Assembly (NCBI GenBank): GCA_014237855.1
Contig: JABACD010000027.1
Span: 1 to 63,749 of the forward strand
Reading direction: 5' to 3'
DNA length: 63,749 nt
From: Planctomycetota bacterium
GTDB lineage: Bacteria > Planctomycetota > UBA1135 > GCA-002686595
Part shown: in pieces, positions 1 to 8,623 of the stretch
How positions within the stretch are numbered: position 1 is the first letter of the stretch
Layout: each line of letters begins with the position of its first letter
The notes under the pieces: model-generated
Told to the model about the DNA's origin: nothing
The model's input: only the letters and a program-made list of their open reading frames with translations
Database searches by the model: none
Made by a program: the position numbers and the translations under genes

Positions 1-52
1 GCTCGGGTTCGGGCTGCGGCTCGGGTTCGGGCTGCGGCTCGGGCTGCGGCTC
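1..52. repeat. Tandem 18/12-bp repeat encoding Pro-Glu-Pro-Gln
   Basis: Two perfect 18-bp units (1-18, 19-36) are followed by a 12-bp shortened unit and part of another. On the minus strand they encode alternating Pro-Glu and Pro-Gln in the tail of the first gene. The array runs off the window, so its total length is unknown. Such arrays vary in copy number by slippage. Confidence 0.7.
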
Positions 53-847
53 AAGGACAGGTTCGGAGCTCGCTCTCGGGCTCCAGGGCCAGTCCCAGCG
101 CTTCCAGGCTTCGGCTTCCGTCTTCCCCGGGCTCCACGGCCAGTCCTCGTCATCCCAGGCCTTCATCTGGCCCACCGAGAAGTCGGGAACGTTGGGAATT
201 CCTCCACTGCCCCAGGGCCAATCGGTCGCCGTCCAGCGCGGGGCTCCACCGGATCGATCCGGTCGATCTTCCAGGAGGGCCGCACCTTGCAGGCGGGCCC
301 TCTCCCCCGCGTGGATGGGGCGCGGCGGAACGCCCAGGCCCTCGCCTCCGGTCCATGAGGCCCGGGCAGGCAGGCCGGCGTGGTTGGTCAGCTCTGTCCC
401 ACCTCCAGGGAGAGAGTGGATCGAGACGGCCCCGAGTCCCAGCTGCAGGCGCCAGCCACCGGGCAGATCCAATCGCATGCTGCCATTGCGTACCTCCACA
501 TCCACACTGTGAAGAGCATTCATGCCGAGGATGAGCTCCCCCGTCTCCTGTCGCTGGTACCAGTGGATCGTGCTGGGCCCCTGGATACGGAGACTTCCGC
601 GCCCTCCCAGACGGAGGGTTCCGACGCTTCCTGGGGCCAGCTCGAACTGACCCGATCCAGGGACATCCCGGCCACGCGAGCTGACAGTCATGGGCAGAAC
701 GCCCATCTCCGAGAGAAGAATGCCGCGTCCACGATTGATCTCCACCCGCGCACCGCCAGCCCAGGCCGGGCTCTGGAGGGCGCCGAGCAGGCCGAGAGTT
801 GCCACGAGGAGAGCCTGACGGATGGTCCTGGGGATATGAGACCTCAT
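1..847 (-). CDS. Secreted protein with Pro-Glu-Pro-Gln repeat tail (3' end cut by window edge)
   Basis: Reading starts at an ATG at 847 and stays open to the left edge (282 codons visible). The first ~30 residues form a signal peptide: basic start, a Leu/Ala-rich core, and Ala-Trp-Ala before the likely cleavage site. A beta-rich region of about 150 residues follows, full of short Gly/Leu strands ('LRLGGRGSLRIQGPSTIHW'). It recalls FecR-type or other beta-sandwich domains but I cannot assign it. Next come two or three copies of a Trp-rich motif ('DWPWGSG', 'DWPWSPG', 'WDWPWSPR'). The visible C-terminus turns into Pro-Glu-Pro-Gln repeats, probably a periplasmic spacer or wall-spanning stalk. 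It lies 76 bp downstream of mcsB on the same strand. Function unknown; that it is a real gene is fairly certain. Confidence 0.65.
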   Translation of the reverse strand, partial: MRSHIPRTIRQALLVATLGLLGALQSPAWAGGARVEINRGRGILLSEMGVLPMTVSSRGRDVPGSGQFELAPGSVGTLRLGGRGSLRIQGPSTIHWYQRQETGELILGMNALHSVDVEVRNGSMRLDLPGGWRLQLGLGAVSIHSLPGGGTELTNHAGLPARASWTGGEGLGVPPRPIHAGERARLQGAALLEDRPDRSGGAPRWTATDWPWGSGGIPNVPDFSVGQMKAWDDEDWPWSPGKTEAEAWKRWDWPWSPRASSEPVLEPQPEPQPEPEPQPEPE

Positions 848-923
848 GGGTCCCCTATCGACCCCGCCAGCAGCCCGAATCCAAGGAAAGCCGGGACTCC
901 GTTGGTCCCCGCCCAGGTTGGGT

Positions 924-2021
924 TCAGGACAGATGCTTGCGCAGGAGGCCTGCCCTGAGGACATCCCTCTCCGAGGCCTCGAGCAGCGACTCCTTGTCCT
1001 TGTCGGGATTCAGGGCCTGGATGTGCCCCCTCTGCACCTGCACTCCCAGGGCATTGAGGAGCTCCAGCCGGGTCCCATCGATCAGTCCCAGGGTATGCCC
1101 GAGCCGCACGTTGGAGAGGTGAGCGAGCGCCACATCCGTCGCCATCGAGCGAGCCGTGCGCAGTACGCCCAGCGACTTCGAGACGCGATCGGTCAGGGCC
1201 GATCGCTGATCGTCGAGGAGCGCTTCGCGGACCTTGCGCTCGAAGTTCGCGATGACCGGCACCAGGGCGCGAAGGTCGTCGATCAGGCTCTGTTCGTCAC
1301 GCCCCAGGGTGACCTGGTTGCTGATCTGGAAGAAGTCGCCTGCAGCACGACTCCCCTCACCGTAGAGCCCCCGGACAGCGAGCCCGGTGCGCTGCGCAGC
1401 GGTGAAGACCTTCTCGAGTTCCGAGCGCACCAGGCTGATGCCAGGCAAGTGCAGCATCACCGAAGCCCGCAGGCCCGTGCCCACGTTCGTGGGGCAGCCC
1501 GTCAGATAACCAAGCCGCTCACTGAAGGCAAATGGCAGCCTCGATTCGAGAAACCGGTCCAGCTCCACGGCAGCGTCGAAGGTGTCGTCAAGCTGGAATC
1601 CAGAACCGATCGACTGAATCCGCAGGTGGTCTTCTTCGTTGACCATGACCGAGATTCCCTCGGACTTGCCGAACGCCACCGCTCGTCCACGAGGCACAGG
1701 CGTGGCCTCTTCTACCGGCGCCAGGTCTCTACTGATGAGATGTCGTTCGCGAAGGACCAGCCGCAAGATCAGGCTGGTCTCCTCCATGGGAACCCAGCGC
1801 GTCTCTCCATCCAGGGAAGCATCGTCGAGAACGGGGCGCACCAACGCAGCCAGTTCATCCGCACGGTCCTCCACCAGCCGCGAGGCAAAGGGATAGTCGC
1901 GCAGATTCCTGGCCAATCGAATCCGGCAGGATACGACGACATCGTCAGAACTCGTGGTACCTGTGAGCCAGGAGCTCATCTGGGTGGCCAGTTGCTGGGG
2001 ATCGATCGGGGTGGAGTCCAA
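924..2021 (-). CDS. mcsB: Protein arginine kinase McsB (ATP:guanido phosphotransferase)
   Basis: 365 residues, close to the usual 350-365 of McsB. The family signature 'CRIRLARNL' near residue 51 and the conserved catalytic-domain stretch 'GCPTNVGTGLRASVMLHL' are both present. Members phosphorylate arginine side chains of misfolded or regulatory proteins; in Bacillus this marks them for ClpC-ClpP. In Firmicutes mcsB sits with mcsA, ctsR and clpC. None of these is in this window, so the zinc-finger activator McsA is absent locally and the kinase may work alone. The upstream 173 bp (2022-2194) separates it from a divergent transporter gene. The only alternative, a phosphagen (creatine/arginine) kinase, is less likely given the length and the motif spelling. 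Confidence 0.93.
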   Translation of the reverse strand: MDSTPIDPQQLATQMSSWLTGTTSSDDVVVSCRIRLARNLRDYPFASRLVEDRADELAALVRPVLDDASLDGETRWVPMEETSLILRLVLRERHLISRDLAPVEEATPVPRGRAVAFGKSEGISVMVNEEDHLRIQSIGSGFQLDDTFDAAVELDRFLESRLPFAFSERLGYLTGCPTNVGTGLRASVMLHLPGISLVRSELEKVFTAAQRTGLAVRGLYGEGSRAAGDFFQISNQVTLGRDEQSLIDDLRALVPVIANFERKVREALLDDQRSALTDRVSKSLGVLRTARSMATDVALAHLSNVRLGHTLGLIDGTRLELLNALGVQVQRGHIQALNPDKDKESLLEASERDVLRAGLLRKHLS

Positions 2022-2194
2022 GGGCCCGTGCTTCAGCGAGGATTCGATTCGGAGGACAGGGCTCTATAGCCTAGCCTGGACCGCGCTGCAGATCGTTGCT
2101 CAAATTTTGACCCCCCAGGGCCACCGTTCTGGGCTCCCACCGTACAGCCCACGGCGGCCGGCCCCCTGCCCCCCCCCAAGTCCCTTGCCTGGAC

Positions 2195-4027
2195 ATGCTT
2201 GCGGCCCCCCCTCGGGCCTGCCATCCTGATCCAGCCTTGCCCATCTTCGAGCCCTCAACCATCGTCCTGATCACCATCGGGGTGAGCCTGCTGCTCTTCG
2301 TCACGGAGTCGGTCCGCTATGACCTGATAGCCGTTGGGGTCGTCGTCGTTCTGGCCGGGACCGGAGTTCTCACTCCGAAGGAGGCCTTCGGAGGCTTCTC
2401 CTCTCCGGCAGTCATGTTGATTGCGGCGATGTATGTCTTCGGAGCTGCCTTCACGCGCTGGGGAATTGCAGAGGCCCTGGGCAGCAAGACCCTCGGCACC
2501 GGCGACACCGGCTCGGAAACGAGCCTGATCCTCAAGATCGTCCTGGTCTCCGCGCTGCTCTCAGGAGTGCTCTCGAACGCCGGCGTGGTCGCCATCCTGA
2601 TTCCCGTGCTCAGCGGCGTCGCGCGGCGACGAGGAATCCCGTCGTCCAAGCTGCTCATGCCTCTGGCCTATGGCAGCTTGCTGGGCGGGCTGCTGTCCGT
2701 CATCGCGACCTCCAAGAACCTCGCGGTCAACGGCATCATCTCCGACTCAGGCCACGAGCCCCTCGCCCTCTTCGAGTTCACCCACTTCGGCCTCGCACTG
2801 CTCGCCGTCGGCCTGGTCTACTTCATCTTCCCCGGACGACAGCTGCTACCGTCCAAGCGAGTAGACAGGAGCCTGACCGAGCACTACCAGGTGCGGCGCT
2901 TCGTCACGGAGGTCTTGATCGAGCCCAACAGCACCTTGATCAACCGCTCGGTCGCAGACTCCGAGTTCTTCCGCAAGTACGACGTGACCGTGATCGGGAT
3001 CGTGCGTCCGGACTCGACGAGCATCCTCGCACCTGGTCCCTACAATCGAATCCGCAGGGACGACACCCTGATCCTCCAGGGAGAGCCGGATGACATCCTG
3101 CGGCTCCAAAGAGAGCTCTCGCTCGACCGGGTTCCCCAGGCAACCATCGAGGACACCCAGATTGTCTCCGGAGATGTACAGCTGATCGAGGCCGTAGTGC
3201 CGGCCAACTCGGAACTCTGCGGAAGAACCGTCAAGGACTCCGACTTCAAGGACCGCACCGGATTGAACGTCCTGGCCATCTCGAAGCATGGTGCCCTGCA
3301 GCCAGGCCGAATTGCTGACACGATCCTCGAAGTTGGTGACACGCTGCTCATTCAAGGCCACGACCATGACATCGAGCGCGTACGTCGCAGCCGCGAGCTG
3401 CTGACCCTTGGCGAGCTGGAGACAGAGCGCATCGGTCGGGGCGCGATGATCAGTGTCATGACTCTTGTGGTTGTGCTCGTGGTCGCCTTCTTTGGTTGGA
3501 TGCCCCTCTCGGTCGTCGCGGTAAGTGGCGCCTTGCTACTGATCGTGACCCGCTGTGTTCCCGCAAAGGACGTCTACAACCAGATGGACTGGCAGGCTCT
3601 GATCCTGATCGGCGGGATGCTCTCCCTGGGCACGGCCTTCCGGATCAGTCGCCTGGACAAGGAGCTGGTCGATCAGATTCAGCAGCTCCAGGGGCTGATC
3701 GGGTCTCCGCACATGATGATCGCGCTGCTCATGCTGTGCTCCGTCGTGCTGACTCAGCTCACGACCCACATCGCCGCAGCTGTCATCATGACGCCCGTGG
3801 CACTCTCGTTTGCGGAGCGGATGGGAATCAACGACAGGAGCCTCATCATGGCCGTCCTCTCCGGTTGCAGCATGGCCTTCATGTCTCCCGTGGCACACCA
3901 GGCCAACGCCATGGTGGTCGGCCCGGGCGACTACAAGTACAAGGACTTCCTGAAGGTTGGCACGCCCCTTGTCGTGATCCTCTTCGGAGTGTCGGTGTTC
4001 TTGATCCCGATCATGTTCCCCTTGTAG
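2195..4027 (+). CDS. SLC13/DASS-family anion transporter with two TrkA-C (RCK-C) domains
   Basis: 610 residues. Hydrophobic segments occupy about residues 22-210 and 415-610, flanking a soluble insert. The insert holds two TrkA-C-like domains (roughly 215-300 and 315-400), each ending in a recognisable 'DDTLILQG' or 'GDTLLIQG' strand. This split-permease layout is typical of bacterial SLC13/CitT-ArsB-like transporters, which move dicarboxylates, sulfate or other anions with Na+ or H+. The substrate cannot be read from sequence. The start at 2195 gives a hydrophilic 16-residue leader. A TTG at about 2237, just before 'PIFEPSTIVLI', is an equally possible start. The gene ends 5 bp before the next plus-strand gene, suggesting co-transcription. 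Confidence 0.85.
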   Translation: MLAAPPRACHPDPALPIFEPSTIVLITIGVSLLLFVTESVRYDLIAVGVVVVLAGTGVLTPKEAFGGFSSPAVMLIAAMYVFGAAFTRWGIAEALGSKTLGTGDTGSETSLILKIVLVSALLSGVLSNAGVVAILIPVLSGVARRRGIPSSKLLMPLAYGSLLGGLLSVIATSKNLAVNGIISDSGHEPLALFEFTHFGLALLAVGLVYFIFPGRQLLPSKRVDRSLTEHYQVRRFVTEVLIEPNSTLINRSVADSEFFRKYDVTVIGIVRPDSTSILAPGPYNRIRRDDTLILQGEPDDILRLQRELSLDRVPQATIEDTQIVSGDVQLIEAVVPANSELCGRTVKDSDFKDRTGLNVLAISKHGALQPGRIADTILEVGDTLLIQGHDHDIERVRRSRELLTLGELETERIGRGAMISVMTLVVVLVVAFFGWMPLSVVAVSGALLLIVTRCVPAKDVYNQMDWQALILIGGMLSLGTAFRISRLDKELVDQIQQLQGLIGSPHMMIALLMLCSVVLTQLTTHIAAAVIMTPVALSFAERMGINDRSLIMAVLSGCSMAFMSPVAHQANAMVVGPGDYKYKDFLKVGTPLVVILFGVSVFLIPIMFPL

Positions 4028-4032
4028 CCAGC

Positions 4033-5943
4033 ATGCTGCCTCATTGGCTGGCCCACCTCTGGGCCCTCGGCTTGCTGTCGCTCGCGGCGAACCTGCCCCA
4101 GGATCTCACCAGCTCCAGCCCTGCTGGAGTCGGCTGGGACTCATTACCAGCACTTGTCTGGAGAGCTGGCAAGCCGGGCGAGCCACTCTCAACGGAGCTG
4201 GCCCGGGCCTTCGGAGGGGTCAACGTCGAGGGCAGCGCCGAGGATGACTGGGCACGAGAGCTTGGCCTGGACTTCTACATCGGCCATGCACCGGGTCGAG
4301 ACGACCTGCACATCGACAGCGATCGAGCCTGGTACGAGGAGATCTGGCGGAGCTACTGGGAAGAACGGGAACCATCGGTCCTGGTGCGAAGTCCCTGCCT
4401 GAGCGAGGAGTCCTGCATCGAGTCGCTCAAGCTGCGCCTCCAGACCTCTCTGAAGGCTCGCGACGGAGAGGTGGGCCTCGGGATTTCCCTCGGAGACGAG
4501 GTCAGCCTGACCCCCTGGGGAGCTCCGCTGGATCTCTGCGAGTCCGATGCCTGCCGAGCGTCATTCGCTGACTTTCTCGCAGGGCAGCAACGCTGGAGCT
4601 TCGTGCAGCGAGAACCGCTGCACTATCCAGACACTGACCGTACACGTCTGGCCTGGATCGAGGGAGACCCCCGTCATGTGGGGGCCTGGTTGGCTCGCAG
4701 GGACTTCCATCACCGGGTCTTGATCGAGGCCCTGGAACAGCTCGCTGACCGTGCGAGGGAGCTCTCACCAGGCACTCCGGTGGGGCTCTTCGGACAGAGC
4801 GGGCGCACGGCGTTCGGCGATGTGGGGGTCGAGCAGGTCCTCGGGTTCCTCGACTTCCTGGAGGTCTACCGCATTCTCGACTCTCGAGAACTGCTGTACA
4901 CACTTCGTGATGAACAGCAGAGATCGCTGCTGACGCTCTTCCGCGAACCAGATGCTCCCCACGGAACATCATGGCTGGCCTGGGAACACTGGCTGCGCGG
5001 TGGAGACGGCTTCGTGATCTGGTCCGACGCAGACCTCCAGGCTCACCCGCAGTATGCGGCCAGTCTGACTCGGACCATCAAGACGCTTCGCGAACTGGAT
5101 GGCCAGCTCCCGGATTGGCGCCCTCGCCCCAGCGGAGTGGCGGTCATCCACCCTCCCGACTCACTGGCACTCTCCTGGCTTCGTGATGCCCTCAACGATG
5201 GGCCGACCTGGATGCGCCGCTTTGCGAGCTATCAGAACGAGAACGGCACACGTGAGCTCGCGCTCCGAGCCCTGCTGCGCCTGCTGGAGGACTCCGGCTA
5301 CCTGCCCGGGTCACTGCCGATCGATTCCATTGGCAGCCATACAGTCAGCAGGTTCCCCCTCCTGGTCGCCAATCACCTGCTGCTCTTGGGCGCAGATCAG
5401 CGTGATGGACTGCTGAGCTATCTTCAGGCAGGGGGTCGACTGATCGTTCTCGGTCCTCTGGGCACCTACTCTCGAAGAGGGCAACAGCGCGGCGACGGGC
5501 TGCCTGAATGGCTTGGCACCGACTGGGGCACGGCCGTACGGGAGGGCCAGATCATGGACCTCGAGCTCGATGCCAGCCGCTACCTGGCGCAGCGCTTTGA
5601 GAAAGCAGCCGAGGGGAGCTACGTGGACCGCTGTCGGCGATCAATCAAGCAATTGTGTGGAGCGACACAAGGCTCCCAACCCAGGTGGAGCCTCAAATCC
5701 GATGGCTTCGACGGCCCCTGGCTGCGCCTCACTCAACCGGCTGAGGAGCCCGGTAGCTGGATCTGTGCAGCGCTACCTGGAGCAGCCACCCCCGGGCAGC
5801 GCGCCCTGCTGAAGGACCTGGAACTGGAGCTGCTAGCTCCAGCGGACGTTCATGTTCGATGGATCCATCCTCAGCCCAAGGACGGAGTGATCCATCTCCC
5901 AGCGGGAGAGGCCGTGATCTTTCAGCTGACCAAGGGGCCCTGA
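4033..5943 (+). CDS. Putative secreted glycoside hydrolase, GH42-like
   Basis: The reading frame is open further upstream inside the transporter gene, but the natural start is the ATG at 4033, 5 bp after that gene's stop, giving 636 residues with a signal-peptide-like start ('LAHLWALGLLSLAANL'). The central part has features reminiscent of GH42 beta-galactosidase TIM barrels, including a 'C-x4-C-x3-F-x2-F' stretch near residue 175. The C-terminal half has a Rossmann-like region ending in 'LLSYLQAGGRLIVLGP', the pattern of the class-I amidotransferase-like trimerisation domain of GH42 enzymes. The catalytic glutamates cannot be assigned by eye, so it could be an inactive relative. Confidence 0.5.
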   Translation: MLPHWLAHLWALGLLSLAANLPQDLTSSSPAGVGWDSLPALVWRAGKPGEPLSTELARAFGGVNVEGSAEDDWARELGLDFYIGHAPGRDDLHIDSDRAWYEEIWRSYWEEREPSVLVRSPCLSEESCIESLKLRLQTSLKARDGEVGLGISLGDEVSLTPWGAPLDLCESDACRASFADFLAGQQRWSFVQREPLHYPDTDRTRLAWIEGDPRHVGAWLARRDFHHRVLIEALEQLADRARELSPGTPVGLFGQSGRTAFGDVGVEQVLGFLDFLEVYRILDSRELLYTLRDEQQRSLLTLFREPDAPHGTSWLAWEHWLRGGDGFVIWSDADLQAHPQYAASLTRTIKTLRELDGQLPDWRPRPSGVAVIHPPDSLALSWLRDALNDGPTWMRRFASYQNENGTRELALRALLRLLEDSGYLPGSLPIDSIGSHTVSRFPLLVANHLLLLGADQRDGLLSYLQAGGRLIVLGPLGTYSRRGQQRGDGLPEWLGTDWGTAVREGQIMDLELDASRYLAQRFEKAAEGSYVDRCRRSIKQLCGATQGSQPRWSLKSDGFDGPWLRLTQPAEEPGSWICAALPGAATPGQRALLKDLELELLAPADVHVRWIHPQPKDGVIHLPAGEAVIFQLTKGP

Positions 5944-5963
5944 CTGGCTCGCGAACGGAGCTC

Positions 5964-7325
5964 TTACTTCAGCCCAAAGGCCCGCAACAGATTCTCCCAC
6001 CGATCACGCAGCCTGGCCTGGAGGGCCTCGTTGATCAGGCGCTGCCCCGTCAGCTCCCCTCGCACGAGATCAAGTGAGCCCTGCTTCTCGCCCAGGGTGA
6101 TGTTGACCTGATCCAGGGACTGTTCGAGCTCCTGTCGGTGCGACTCGAGTCCATCGATCTGACGGTCTCGCTCGAGAACCTCCTCCTGCTTCTGAGCTGC
6201 GAGCCCCTGAACCTCTACGAGCTCCTTGCGAGTCTGCTCCATGTCGGCTTCCAGCGCCCCGATGCGAGTCTCCAGATGCCCTGCCCGGTCCTCATGAGCA
6301 CTCACCTCACCGGTCAGGTCTTCGATCCGCTCCTGCAGCAGGTCCTCGTTTCCGACCAGGTCAATCGCGCGCTGGCGTAGCTCCTCGATGACCTCGACCT
6401 GTTGTTCATTGTTGTCCTGCAGGATGCCAAGCGTCGACTTGTGGCCCTCCAGATCAAGGTGCAGATCAGCATTGACCTGCTCGAGACGTGCCCACTCCTT
6501 GCTGACCACGTCGCGCTCCATGTCGAAGCCCACGAGCTTCTGTATCAGATCCCTGAACGGCTCAAAGGTGCCCGCGGGCGCCACGGGTGGGGCCAGCAGC
6601 TGATCGGCTCTGGGGATTGAAGTCTCGTCGTAGGTGGCCACGACAGCATGTCGGTAGACCGGCGCAGAATGATCGGAGGAGTAGAGCACTCCGTTGTAGA
6701 ACTCGTAGTAGTCGTCAGCCAGAGCACGCAGCTGTGGGTCACGATCCATGTAGAGCTCCAGACACATCAAGCCCAACCAGCGGCTCAAGCTCGCGTGCCC
6801 AACACTGGCGACGCTCGCACCGTCCCCTGACAAGGCAGCTTCGGTCTCTGCCAGTGACGGTAACCCGTTCTCCTTGTGCTCCGCCAGGTAGCGATGCTCG
6901 ACCCCCATCTTCTCGTGGAGGAACGACTCGAGGAGACTCTCCGCATGCTCCACTCCCTCGGTCGAGTAGGGGCCTGCAACGATCACCCACCTACGAGCCA
7001 CCCTGCGGCACTCGGCCAGGAAAGCGGCCCTGCGAGGCGGCGGAACATGCTCCAGGGTGTCAAAGGTGACCACCGCATCCACACAGTCATCTCCAAACGG
7101 CAGGCAACTTCCATCACCAAGGACCAGACCCTCCTCCTCAGATGGATCAACATCCACGAGATGGACCTGATCATCAGGCAAGAACTTGCGCAGGAGGGCG
7201 GTTCTACCCCCCACGTCAAGGATGCTCAGGGCCTCTTGCTCTCCACGCATTCCAGCCACGATGTCAGCGACCAGCCGATAACGCTGGTACTGATCGAAGG
7301 GCATTCGAAGGGTGGAATCACTCAC
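5964..7325 (-). CDS. Class I SAM-dependent methyltransferase with long C-terminal coiled coil
   Basis: 453 residues. The N-terminal domain has SAM motif I ('SILDVGGR', residues ~34-41), an acidic motif II ('VHLVDVDPS') and the methyltransferase-11 style 'VTFDTLEHVPP'. From about residue 265 to 440 the sequence is a Glu/Gln/Leu/Arg-rich heptad pattern predicting a long coiled coil. The start ATG overlaps the stop of the wzt-like gene by 4 bp (ATGA). In surface-polysaccharide clusters of this type, methyltransferases with coiled coils (for example WbdD) cap the glycan and set chain length before export. A similar terminator role is the natural inference here; no kinase domain is seen. Confidence 0.8.
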   Translation of the reverse strand: MSDSTLRMPFDQYQRYRLVADIVAGMRGEQEALSILDVGGRTALLRKFLPDDQVHLVDVDPSEEEGLVLGDGSCLPFGDDCVDAVVTFDTLEHVPPPRRAAFLAECRRVARRWVIVAGPYSTEGVEHAESLLESFLHEKMGVEHRYLAEHKENGLPSLAETEAALSGDGASVASVGHASLSRWLGLMCLELYMDRDPQLRALADDYYEFYNGVLYSSDHSAPVYRHAVVATYDETSIPRADQLLAPPVAPAGTFEPFRDLIQKLVGFDMERDVVSKEWARLEQVNADLHLDLEGHKSTLGILQDNNEQQVEVIEELRQRAIDLVGNEDLLQERIEDLTGEVSAHEDRAGHLETRIGALEADMEQTRKELVEVQGLAAQKQEEVLERDRQIDGLESHRQELEQSLDQVNITLGEKQGSLDLVRGELTGQRLINEALQARLRDRWENLLRAFGLK

Positions 7326-8623
7326 GACCTTGAGACCTCCGACACAGAGTCCTCTCCGCTGCTGCGATTGACCGTCCAGCGTGTGGGCAGATAGAGCATG
7401 CCGTGCTGATGACTCCGAGGATCGATGACCTCGAAGGTCAGGGCGTGCTCCTGGTGGTCAATCGCGGTCGGCGCCGCCTTGCTGTGGTCGTACAGGAAAG
7501 TCGTCACGTAGTACTGTCCCTGCAAGAGCGGCATGGATTCGAACTCCATCACCACATCGCCCTCGTCCCCCTTGCAAAGTGTACCCAGATCGATCGGGGT
7601 CTCTCGCCACTGATGGTTCGAGCCGTTGATGTAGGTACCGTCAGATCGGTAGATGCCAATCCCGAAGACAGGGTTCTTCACGTCCTCGTGACAGCTGTAC
7701 TCGAGCTTGAGCTGGAACGGCTCGCCGGTGCGGAACACGTGCCCCTGCTCCCCGGCCCCGTCGCTCATCACAACCCGGTGGATCTCGATTTCCCCGCTGC
7801 CCCAGCGGGGATACTCGCTGGTTCCTCGGTTCAACACGGAGAGACGCTCATTTCCCCGGGCATGCGCCCGCTTGAGGTACTCGTCAGCAACCTTCTCCGC
7901 GCTACCCTGCTTGAGCACCTCCCCCTGATCCATCAAGACCACACGCTGACACATGCTCTTCACGGACCCCATGTCGTGGGACACGAAGATGATGGTCTTG
8001 CCCTGCTCACGGAACTCGTTGAGCCGATTGGTGCACTTGCCCTTGAAGTGCTCGTCCCCAACCGAGAGGGCCTCATCGATGATGAAGATGTCCGGATTGA
8101 CGCTGGCGGCCACCGAGAAGCCAAGCCGTACGTACATCCCTGAACTGTAGGTCTTGACCGGACGCTCGATGAACTCCCCCAGCTCGGAGAAGTCGATGAT
8201 CGACTGCAGGCGCTCGTCGATCTCCTCCGGCGACATCCCAAGGATTGAGCAGTTCAGGTGGATGTTCTCGCGACCACTGAACTCCGGGTGGAACCCAGCC
8301 CCGAGTTCCAGCAAGGAGGCGACGCGCCCCATGACCTGCACGGTGCCGGTCGTCGGCTGGGTTATCCCCGTAAGTAACTTGAGCAGCGTGCTCTTGCCGG
8401 CTCCATTCTCGCCGATGATCCCGACCGTACTGCCGTTCGGAATGTCCAGGTAGACATTCTTGACGGCCCAGAACTCCCGGTACCGTTTCTTTCCCGGAAG
8501 GATCATGTCCCACAGGCGATGCGCCGGCTTGCGGTACATCTGGTAGGCCTTGCCAAGGTTCTCGGCAACAATAGCGCTGCCAGGGTCAATACCACCCTTT
8601 GCTTGTGACTCGCCAGCTCCCAT
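7322..8623 (-). CDS. wzt: O-antigen/polysaccharide ABC transporter ATP-binding protein with Wzt-type C-terminal domain
   Basis: 433 residues. The nucleotide-binding domain has Walker A 'GENGAGKSTLLKLLTG' (~residue 73), the family-specific 'FIERPVKTYSSGMYVRLGF' signature region and Walker B 'IFIIDEALSVGD'. After about residue 270 a beta-rich extension follows, as in Wzt proteins, where it recognises the capped non-reducing end of the glycan. It directly follows the permease gene (stop and start adjoin at 8623/8624) and overlaps the methyltransferase gene. Together they form an export unit moving lipid-linked polysaccharide across the inner membrane. Confidence 0.92.
   Translation of the reverse strand: MGAGESQAKGGIDPGSAIVAENLGKAYQMYRKPAHRLWDMILPGKKRYREFWAVKNVYLDIPNGSTVGIIGENGAGKSTLLKLLTGITQPTTGTVQVMGRVASLLELGAGFHPEFSGRENIHLNCSILGMSPEEIDERLQSIIDFSELGEFIERPVKTYSSGMYVRLGFSVAASVNPDIFIIDEALSVGDEHFKGKCTNRLNEFREQGKTIIFVSHDMGSVKSMCQRVVLMDQGEVLKQGSAEKVADEYLKRAHARGNERLSVLNRGTSEYPRWGSGEIEIHRVVMSDGAGEQGHVFRTGEPFQLKLEYSCHEDVKNPVFGIGIYRSDGTYINGSNHQWRETPIDLGTLCKGDEGDVVMEFESMPLLQGQYYVTTFLYDHSKAAPTAIDHQEHALTFEVIDPRSHQHGMLYLPTRWTVNRSSGEDSVSEVSRS

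Noticed and set aside
846..2069. 407-codon plus-strand frame opposite mcsB
   Set aside because: Mirror of a clearly real gene; composition is that of an antisense frame in GC-rich DNA and no motif is present.
3496..4032. N-terminal extension of the GH42-like protein inside the transporter gene
   Set aside because: These 179 codons are an out-of-frame reading of the transporter's C-terminal half; the ATG at 4033 begins a signal peptide.
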